A stretch of DNA of 6,704 nucleotides from contig CACZSO010000311.1 of NCBI GenBank assembly GCA_902783795.1, positions 1 to 6,704 on the forward strand, in the 5' to 3' direction. The notes under the pieces are model-generated. The model searched no databases, had not been told where the DNA came from, and saw nothing but the letters and a program-made list of their open reading frames with translations. The translations under genes were made by a program, and so were the position numbers. Positions 1-5,274 of the stretch are shown here, in pieces (the stretch's first letter is position 1; the number at the start of each line of letters is the position of its first letter). Source of the DNA: an uncultured Eubacteriales bacterium. Lineage in GTDB: Bacteria; Bacillota; Clostridia; Lachnospirales; Lachnospiraceae.

Positions 1-337
1 CTACCAGTTCTTTCGAGTCGAAAGGTTTGATCATGTAATCATCGGCGCCAAGCTCCAGGCCCAGGACCTTATCAAACACTTCACCCTTTGCCGAGAGCAT
101 GATGACCGGGCACTGGGAAGTCTTGCGGACTTCACGGCAGACCTGGTATCCATCGATGCCCGGGAGCATCAGGTCCAGGATGATAATGTCTGGTTTAAAC
201 TCCGAAAAGGCTCTTAAGGCACTTTCCCCGTCATGCTCGATCCGGGTCTCGTAGCATTCTTTGATCAGGTATAAAGAGATGAGCTCGGCAATGTTTTCGT
301 CATCGTCCACGATCAGTACTTTATGCTTTTCTGCCAT
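1..337 (-). CDS. Response regulator, OmpR/PhoB family, receiver domain (partial, C-terminus outside window)
   Basis: This is the N-terminal 112 residues of a two-component response regulator; the gene runs off the left edge. The receiver fold is complete in its key residues: acidic cluster D11-D12-D13, phosphoacceptor D55 in the strand ILDLMLPG, switch Ser82 in MLSAKG, aromatic switch Tyr101 and the invariant Lys104-Pro105. The stretch GLELGADDYMIKPF followed by the KEL motif is typical of the OmpR/PhoB dimerisation face (alpha4-beta5-alpha5), so a winged-helix DNA-binding domain is expected beyond the edge, but it is not visible here. The ATG at 337 is chosen because a near-perfect Shine-Dalgarno precedes it. 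The gene lies 12 nt downstream of mutS2 on the same strand and is probably co-transcribed with it. A partner histidine kinase may follow outside the window. Family assignment is firm; the target genes and signal cannot be read from this sequence. Confidence 0.95.
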   Translation of the reverse strand, partial: MAEKHKVLIVDDDENIAELISLYLIKECYETRIEHDGESALRAFSEFKPDIIILDLMLPGIDGYQVCREVRKTSQCPVIMLSAKGEVFDKVLGLELGADDYMIKPFDSKELV

Positions 338-342
338 AGAAG

Positions 343-350
343 ACCTCCTT
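343..350 (-). promoter_or_regulatory. Strong Shine-Dalgarno of the response regulator, touching the mutS2 stop
   Basis: Read on the minus strand this is AAGGAGGT followed by five bases and the ATG at 337. Its first A is also the last base of the mutS2 TAA stop codon (352-350). This fixes the regulator's start. Ribosomes finishing mutS2 would stop on the initiation site of the next gene, so translational coupling is plausible (inference). Confidence 0.9.
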
Positions 351-2719
351 TATTTGAATACAGCGATAGTCACACCGCTGTCGCCTTCGCCAAAGGCGCC
401 CAGATGGAACTCTTTAATGTATTTTGTCCGTTTTAAAAGCTGGTGCACGGCATTTCGTAAAGCGCCGGTGCCCCGGCCGTGAACGATGCGTACCTGCGGG
501 ATATGGGAAAGATAGGCATCGTCCAGGTATTTCTCCAGATCCGGCATGGCCTCATCCACGGTCTTGCCTATGAGGTTGATCTCCGGCGAGATGGTAGCAG
601 CCTTGGAAGCCCCGATAGCCGCATTGCCCTTTTGCGTGGAAACGCTGCGGCCGCTGACAGAGACTGTAGGCTCATTTAAGGGCTGCACATCGGACACATG
701 GACCTGGGAACGCAGGATCCCCATCTGTACGAAAAGGTTTCCGTTCTTATCCGGCAAGGTGGATACGGTGCCTTTGATGCCCATGGAGAGCACCATGACG
801 CCGTCGCCGATGTGAAGGTCCGAGCTCTTAGTCTGGGACTTTCTGGCTGTCCGTGTGTCAGAGGCACTGTTCTGATCCAGGAGTTCCCGGGTCTTAGTCC
901 GGATCTGCTCCAGCTCCTTCACATCCGCCCGTCCTGCTTTATTCGCTGCACGGATAGCAGCATCTACCTGGCTCTTGGCATCGAACAGGATCTTCCGCGC
1001 TTCTTCCCGGGCCTCCTGCAGGATCCGTTCTTTCTGTACAGCCAGTTTCTCATTCTGGCGGTCCAGATCATCCTTAAGCCGCCCGGCTTCCTGCTTCAGT
1101 TCTTCTATTCTTTCTTTCTCAGTCTCCATGGTCTTGCGGGAATCATTCAGATCACGGATCACGTCTTCAAAGCGCTCCGAATCATCATCCAGCTGTTCCC
1201 GGGCTTCATCGATGATAAAGCCGGGCAGGCCCAGTTTTTCTGAAATAGCAAAGGCATTCGACTTCCCCGGAATACCGATCAGGAGCCGGTAAGTGGGGGA
1301 GAGGGTGGCTACATCGAATTCACAGGAAGCGTTTTCCACTTTCTCTGTGGACAAAGCGAAGAGCTTAAGCTCTGAATAATGGGTGGTGGCCATGGTGCGG
1401 ATCTGCATCCGGTGCAGGAAATTCAAAATGGCTATGGCCAGGGCAGCGCCTTCTGAAGGATCTGTACCGGCGCAGAGCTCATCCAAAAGCACCAGGCTGT
1501 CAGCATCAGCTTTATCCAGGATCTCAATGATATTCTTCATGTGAGAAGAGAAGGTGGAAAGACTCTGCTCAATGGACTGCTCATCGCCGATATCAGCGTA
1601 GACCTCCGTAAAAAGACTTAAGGAAGAGTTTTCAGAAGCCGGAATATGAAGTCCGGACTGGCCCATCAGGGTAAGGAGTCCCACGGTCTTCAGAGAGACC
1701 GTCTTACCGCCGGTATTCGGTCCGGTGACGATGAGCTGGTGGAAATCCCCGCCTAAATAAATATCGATAGGAACAACGATCTTCTTATCCAGCAGCGGAT
1801 GGCGCGCTTTTTTAAGTTCTATGTAGCGCCGGTCATTAAACACCGGCCGGGTGGCATTCATGTCCCGGGCAAAAGAAGCCTTTGCGAAAACAAAGTCCAG
1901 ATGGGAGAGGATCTTAAGATCTGCCTCCAGTTCCGGGATATGGTCACCGGCCTGGGCGCTTAACTTGGCCAGGATGATCTCGATCTCTTTCTGCTCTGCG
2001 ATCTCCAGTTCCCGAATCTCGTTGTTCAGCCGGACGATGGCCATGGGCTCGATAAAAACGGTGCTTCCCGAACCGCTTTCATCATGGATCAGACCAGCCA
2101 CCTGGGACCGGTGCTCTGTCTTGACCGGGATGCAGTAGCGGCCGTTTCGCATAGTGACTACATTTTCCCGTAAATAGGCACTGTTGGCTAACAGCAGGGA
2201 GTTCAGCTCATTATGGATCCTGGCAGAAGCAGACTGCAGTTTCCGCCGGACAGAACGAAGCGCCGGGCTGGCGTCATCCGCCATCTCTTCTTCCGACAGG
2301 ATGCAGCGGTCGATCTCACGCTGCAGGCTCTGGATGGGTGAAAGGCTGCGGAAATAAGCATCTAACGGCTTTTCCTCCGTTTCATCGTCCTCTTTTTTAT
2401 CTCCATAGGCCTTGACTCTCAGGGCGGTCCTCAGCAGCATGCTTATGTTTAAGAGCTCTACCATGCCCAGATTTGCCTCGATCTTAAGCCGCAGGAGAGA
2501 CTCGCGGATGTCCCGGGCTCCGGAACAGGAAACATTACCGTATTTATAGAGCCGCGTCAGGGCATCCTCTGTTTCTTTCTGGGCCTTTTCGATATCGAAA
2601 AGATCATCCATGGGCTTAAGGGCATCAGCTTCTTCCCGGCCCAAAGGAGTCTGGCATTTTTCTGAAAGGACAGCGGTTATCTTATAATATTCAAGTGTCT
2701 GCAATACTTTTTCATTCAT
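350..2719 (-). CDS. mutS2: MutS2: MutS-family ATPase with C-terminal Smr domain
   Basis: This 789-residue protein is full length for MutS2 (B. subtilis MutS2 is about 785). In order it has the MutS core/lever helices (about 1-290), the ABC-type ATPase with Walker A GPNTGGKT (333-340), the STFS signature-like motif (388-391), Walker B LVLLDE (409-414) and the H-loop TTHYSELK (445-452). A charged coiled coil follows (about 505-620), then a small KOW-like beta segment beginning GDGVMVLSMG (638-647), and a C-terminal Smr domain (about 713-789) with HGRGTG. The N-terminal mismatch-recognition domain of MutS is absent, as usual in MutS2. The family has been linked to suppression of recombination and, in B. 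subtilis, to sensing collided ribosomes and splitting or rescuing them. The usual Smr LDLRG motif reads INLIG here. The ATG at 2719 is preferred over an in-frame TTG at 2737, because family members begin like MNEK and the TTG overlaps the promoter -10 box. There is no Shine-Dalgarno. Confidence 0.97.
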   Translation of the reverse strand: MNEKVLQTLEYYKITAVLSEKCQTPLGREEADALKPMDDLFDIEKAQKETEDALTRLYKYGNVSCSGARDIRESLLRLKIEANLGMVELLNISMLLRTALRVKAYGDKKEDDETEEKPLDAYFRSLSPIQSLQREIDRCILSEEEMADDASPALRSVRRKLQSASARIHNELNSLLLANSAYLRENVVTMRNGRYCIPVKTEHRSQVAGLIHDESGSGSTVFIEPMAIVRLNNEIRELEIAEQKEIEIILAKLSAQAGDHIPELEADLKILSHLDFVFAKASFARDMNATRPVFNDRRYIELKKARHPLLDKKIVVPIDIYLGGDFHQLIVTGPNTGGKTVSLKTVGLLTLMGQSGLHIPASENSSLSLFTEVYADIGDEQSIEQSLSTFSSHMKNIIEILDKADADSLVLLDELCAGTDPSEGAALAIAILNFLHRMQIRTMATTHYSELKLFALSTEKVENASCEFDVATLSPTYRLLIGIPGKSNAFAISEKLGLPGFIIDEAREQLDDDSERFEDVIRDLNDSRKTMETEKERIEELKQEAGRLKDDLDRQNEKLAVQKERILQEAREEARKILFDAKSQVDAAIRAANKAGRADVKELEQIRTKTRELLDQNSASDTRTARKSQTKSSDLHIGDGVMVLSMGIKGTVSTLPDKNGNLFVQMGILRSQVHVSDVQPLNEPTVSVSGRSVSTQKGNAAIGASKAATISPEINLIGKTVDEAMPDLEKYLDDAYLSHIPQVRIVHGRGTGALRNAVHQLLKRTKYIKEFHLGAFGEGDSGVTIAVFK

Positions 2720-2728
2720 AGTGGCTTT

Positions 2729-2757
2729 AGTATACAATAAAATGAAGTAGAGGTCAA
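2729..2757 (-). promoter_or_regulatory. Predicted sigma-A promoter of mutS2, giving a nearly leaderless mRNA
   Basis: On the minus strand TTGACC (2757-2752) and TATACT (2734-2729) are separated by exactly 17 bp, each matching the sigma-70/A consensus at five of six positions. Counting seven bases past the -10 puts +1 at A2722, three bases before the mutS2 ATG at 2719. No Shine-Dalgarno lies in the bases before the ATG, which agrees with a near-leaderless transcript. Promoter activity is predicted, not shown. Confidence 0.7.
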
Positions 2758-2792
2758 AAGGTATTTTACCCTATGTTTTATAGACGTTCATC

Positions 2793-2821
2793 TTTACTTT
2801 TTCTCAAAAATCCCGTATACT
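2793..2821 (+). promoter_or_regulatory. Predicted sigma-A promoter of the HtrA-like operon, giving a leaderless mRNA
   Basis: TTTACT (2793-2798, four of six consensus bases) and TATACT (2816-2821, five of six) are separated by 17 bp. The predicted +1 is position 2828, the A of the ATG itself. The bases upstream of the ATG contain no purine-rich Shine-Dalgarno. The -35 box is weaker than that of the divergent mutS2 promoter. The remaining intergenic DNA between the two promoters (2758-2792) shows no clear operator. Confidence 0.55.
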
Positions 2822-2827
2822 TCACAT

Positions 2828-4264
2828 ATGAGTGAAAATAACAATGAGCAGGAGCGAAGCTTTATCAAAGAGAAGATCGTTCCCCGCAATAACGTTAAAC
2901 GAATATTGAAAAATGTGGCAGGAGCCCTGGGACTGGGTGTTCTGTTCGGCATAGGCGCAGCCCTGGCTTTTTTTGCTTCCCAGGACCTGCTGGAAGGAAG
3001 GACAGAGACTCAGCCATCCCAGCAGATCATCATCATCCGGGATGATACCACGGAAGCTTCTCAGGATACGGCCGCTTCGGAAAGCAGGGTCCCTGCCCAG
3101 ACATCGGAAACGCCCGGGCGGCAGGGAGATGAGGAGAGCCGGCCCTCTCAAAGCGAGACAAAAGACATTGACAGGAGTACGGCCGATGCATCGGCGTCTT
3201 ATGCAGATGACAGCACAGAAGCCACCGCAGAGTCTGCTTCAAGGGAAGAAACTGCCACAACCGGCGGTGCAGATAACAGCTCAGATCCGGCTGTTTCGAC
3301 ACCGGAAACAGAGACCAGTCAGGAAGAACAGGAACCCTCGCCCCAGGATGTCTATAAGAAGATCATGAACGGCATCGTCAATATCCGGATCACCCGGAAT
3401 CAGGGAACGGACTGGTTTGATGATGAACGCTTATCTCAGACGGAAGCCTTCGGTGCCATCATCGGCGAGACTGACCAGGATTTCTTTGTGCTGACTGACA
3501 GCATGAACATCCGGGAAGGGGATAAGCTGAGTGTGGCCATGAATGGCTACGTGATCTACGGCATGTTGCAGGGCAGGGATGACAGGACTCATCTTTGTGT
3601 GGTGAGATTCCCGATGAGTCCGGATCCGGGAGATGCCGCGGTTATTCCTCTGGGGAATTCTTTCCAGCTGAAATCCCTGACTCAGATCTATATGACCGGG
3701 GCGCCCCATAAGATCACGGGAGAGACCGTGCGCGGCATGATCACGAACATCGTGGACGATATTCCGGAAACCGATGGCTATAAACAGCTGATCTACACAG
3801 ATATGACCCGCATCAGCGGCGGTTCTGCCATCCTGTTTACAGAAGAAGGAAAGATCGTGGGCTGGGTCTCAGACTACACAAATGTGGAAGGGACGAACCA
3901 GGCAGCGGCCTGCGGCATCAGCCCATTGAAGTATCTGATCGAGGATGCCATGTCAGGAACAGATACGGCTTATCTTGGCATCCGCTGCACCCAGGTCACT
4001 GCCTATGATGCAGTGGTCAATGGCATGGAGGAAGGTTTCTATATCAGCAGCGTGGAGGAAAACAGCCCGGCTTTTACCGCCGGTCTTCAGACCGGGGACC
4101 GGCTGATCTCCATTAATGACCAGAGGGTGAGCGGGAGCCACGTGCTGCAGATCCGGATAGACCAGGACCTGAGCCCGGGCCAGGAGATCGATGTGGTGGT
4201 GGAACGCCGTTCTGCCGCGGGATATGAACCATTGACTATCAGGGTCACGGCCGGGAGCCGCTGA
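2828..4264 (+). CDS. Membrane-anchored HtrA/DegP-like protein with PDZ domain, probable pseudoprotease
   Basis: This 478-residue protein has the architecture of Gram-positive HtrA (S1C) proteins. It has a basic cytoplasmic N-terminus (1-30), one transmembrane anchor (about 31-50), a long Ser/Thr/Glu/Asp-rich extracytoplasmic linker (about 52-172), a trypsin-like double beta-barrel region (about 173-372) and a C-terminal PDZ domain (about 378-475). The PDZ has the carboxylate-binding loop YLGIR (382-386) and the motif SPAFTAGLQTGDRLISIN (413-430). The HtrA framework is recognisable (FVLTD at 220, TDMT at 324, GKIVGW at 341), but by motif alignment the catalytic His position is Met226, the Asp position is His255, and the usual GNSGGP loop is SGGSAI (330-335). 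Ser333 might occupy the nucleophile place. Proteolysis is therefore unlikely; a chaperone, scaffold or peptide-sensing role through the PDZ is inference. The start is the first ATG; no later start has a Shine-Dalgarno. It is first in a probable operon with yhaM and rlmD. Confidence 0.85.
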   Translation: MSENNNEQERSFIKEKIVPRNNVKRILKNVAGALGLGVLFGIGAALAFFASQDLLEGRTETQPSQQIIIIRDDTTEASQDTAASESRVPAQTSETPGRQGDEESRPSQSETKDIDRSTADASASYADDSTEATAESASREETATTGGADNSSDPAVSTPETETSQEEQEPSPQDVYKKIMNGIVNIRITRNQGTDWFDDERLSQTEAFGAIIGETDQDFFVLTDSMNIREGDKLSVAMNGYVIYGMLQGRDDRTHLCVVRFPMSPDPGDAAVIPLGNSFQLKSLTQIYMTGAPHKITGETVRGMITNIVDDIPETDGYKQLIYTDMTRISGGSAILFTEEGKIVGWVSDYTNVEGTNQAAACGISPLKYLIEDAMSGTDTAYLGIRCTQVTAYDAVVNGMEEGFYISSVEENSPAFTAGLQTGDRLISINDQRVSGSHVLQIRIDQDLSPGQEIDVVVERRSAAGYEPLTIRVTAGSR

Positions 4265-4290
4265 CTTTAGATTATATACCATTTGGAAAC

Positions 4291-4297
4291 GAGGAAG
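4291..4297 (+). promoter_or_regulatory. Shine-Dalgarno of yhaM
   Basis: GAGGAAG, with the GAGG core seven bases before the ATG at 4302, decides the yhaM start. It lies in the 37-nt gap after the HtrA-like stop codon. An AT-rich TATATA nearby (4273-4278) has no usable -35 box upstream, so read-through from the upstream gene is the simpler explanation. Confidence 0.75.
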
Positions 4298-4301
4298 AAT
4301 C

Positions 4302-5240
4302 ATGATCTACATTCAGGACCTTCGGGAAGGCCAGCATATCTGTCAGATCTATCTGTGCAAACAGAAGGTGAACGGGACCACAAAGGCAGGAAAGACTTAC
4401 TACTCCCTGAAACTGCAGGATAAAACAGGGATCATCGACGGAAAAGTGTGGGATCTTTCCAACAGCATCGAACATTTTGAAGCCATGGACTATATCCGCC
4501 TGGAAGCCGATGTGCAGAATTATAACGGGGGACTTCAGCTGAATATCCGCCGGATCCGCCGTGCAGATGCCGGGGAATATGACCAGAAGGATTATATACC
4601 GGTGTCTCAGTTTGGGGTGGAGGAGATGTTTTCTGAACTGAGGCGCTACATCGACAAAGTCCAGAACCCTTATTTAAACCAGCTGCTGAAGTCCTTCTTT
4701 GACGACGAAGCCTTTGCAGCTTCCTGGAAGATGCATTCTGCGGCGAAGTCGGTGCACCACAGCTTTATGGGCGGTCTGCTGCAGCATACCTTGAGGGTCA
4801 CCCAGCTTTGTTACTTCCTGTCGCTTCAGTATCCTGTCATCAACCGGGACCTTCTCCTCACAGCCGCTATCTGCCATGACATCGGAAAGACCCGGGAATT
4901 ATCTGCTTTCCCTGAGAATGATTACACCGATGAAGGACAGCTTTTAGGGCATATCGTTATCGGGTACGAAATGCTGAAGGAGAAGATCCGCGGCATCGAA
5001 GGTTTCCCGAAAAGACTGGAGACAGAGCTTTTGCACTGCATCCTGGCCCATCATGGAGAGCTGGAATTCGGCTCCCCGAAAAAGCCGTCTTTGATAGAAG
5101 CGGAAGCCCTGTCACGGGCGGACGATATGGATGCGAAACTGGATATTTTCATGGAGGAGTTTGAGAAGACAAATTCTACGGATTTCCTGGGGATGAACAA
5201 ATTCCTGGGCGTCAATATCCGGAAGACCTCAAAAGACTGA
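4302..5240 (+). CDS. yhaM: 3'-5' exoribonuclease YhaM (OB-fold plus HD domain)
   Basis: At 312 residues this matches the usual YhaM length (314 in B. subtilis). The N-terminus (about 1-85) is the OB-fold nucleic-acid-binding domain, opening with DLREG and IYLCKQK and containing LQDKTGIIDGKVWDL (38-52). The second half is a metal-dependent HD domain with H162 (in LLQHTLRV), H192-D193 (in AICHDIGKT), H217 (in LLGHIVIG), H250-H251 (in LAHHGELE) and D274-D275 (in SRADDMDAK), so the metal ligands appear complete. YhaM is a cytoplasmic exonuclease that trims RNA 3' ends, and it has also been reported to act on single-stranded DNA. The gene sits between the HtrA-like gene (37-nt gap) and rlmD (34-nt gap) on the same strand, which fits one operon. 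Nothing appears truncated. Family assignment is firm; substrates in this organism are unknown. Confidence 0.95.
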   Translation: MIYIQDLREGQHICQIYLCKQKVNGTTKAGKTYYSLKLQDKTGIIDGKVWDLSNSIEHFEAMDYIRLEADVQNYNGGLQLNIRRIRRADAGEYDQKDYIPVSQFGVEEMFSELRRYIDKVQNPYLNQLLKSFFDDEAFAASWKMHSAAKSVHHSFMGGLLQHTLRVTQLCYFLSLQYPVINRDLLLTAAICHDIGKTRELSAFPENDYTDEGQLLGHIVIGYEMLKEKIRGIEGFPKRLETELLHCILAHHGELEFGSPKKPSLIEAEALSRADDMDAKLDIFMEEFEKTNSTDFLGMNKFLGVNIRKTSKD

Positions 5241-5274
5241 AAACAGGCCGTTTCAGGCCTTACAGGACTGTTTT
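5240..5274 (+). promoter_or_regulatory. Inverted repeat between yhaM and rlmD enclosing the rlmD Shine-Dalgarno
   Basis: AAAACAG (5240-5246) is exactly complementary to CTGTTTT (5268-5274), and a smaller dyad AGGCC/GGCCT (5245-5249 and 5256-5260, six-base loop) lies inside and partly competes with it. The only Shine-Dalgarno candidate for rlmD, AGGA (5264-5267), is seven bases from the ATG at 5275 and lies inside the outer loop, and the outer 3' arm abuts the ATG. The structure could reduce rlmD translation or act as a weak terminator, but the T run is short and lies within the stem, so a true terminator is doubtful. Its function is inference. Confidence 0.4.

Noticed and set aside
698..1243. 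Open frame of 181 codons on the plus strand inside mutS2
   Set aside because: It lies wholly antisense to the coiled-coil and KOW-like part of mutS2, has no recognisable domain, and its composition is what the reverse complement of a Glu/Lys/Arg-rich coiled coil gives.
2720..2737. In-frame TTG at 2737 as the mutS2 start
   Set aside because: It would sit partly inside the predicted -10 box and add six residues not typical of the family; the ATG at 2719 gives the usual MNEK-like N-terminus.
2758..2792. Operator or riboswitch between the divergent promoters
   Set aside because: No convincing palindrome or direct repeat is seen, and the predicted leaders are too short to hold a riboswitch.
2822..3302. 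Minus-strand open frames opposite the start of the HtrA-like gene
   Set aside because: They overlap a well-supported gene with a clear transmembrane anchor and linker and show no domain or ribosome-binding site.
4265..4301. Separate promoter for yhaM (TATATA at 4273-4278)
   Set aside because: The region 17 bp upstream is GC-rich with no -35-like hexamer, and the gap is short, so an operon with the upstream gene is simpler.
4269..4600. 11-bp direct repeat GATTATATACC, once in the gap before yhaM and once inside yhaM (near 4590)
   Set aside because: The second copy encodes ordinary codons (DYIP) in yhaM, there are only two copies, and no spacing pattern suggests a functional element.
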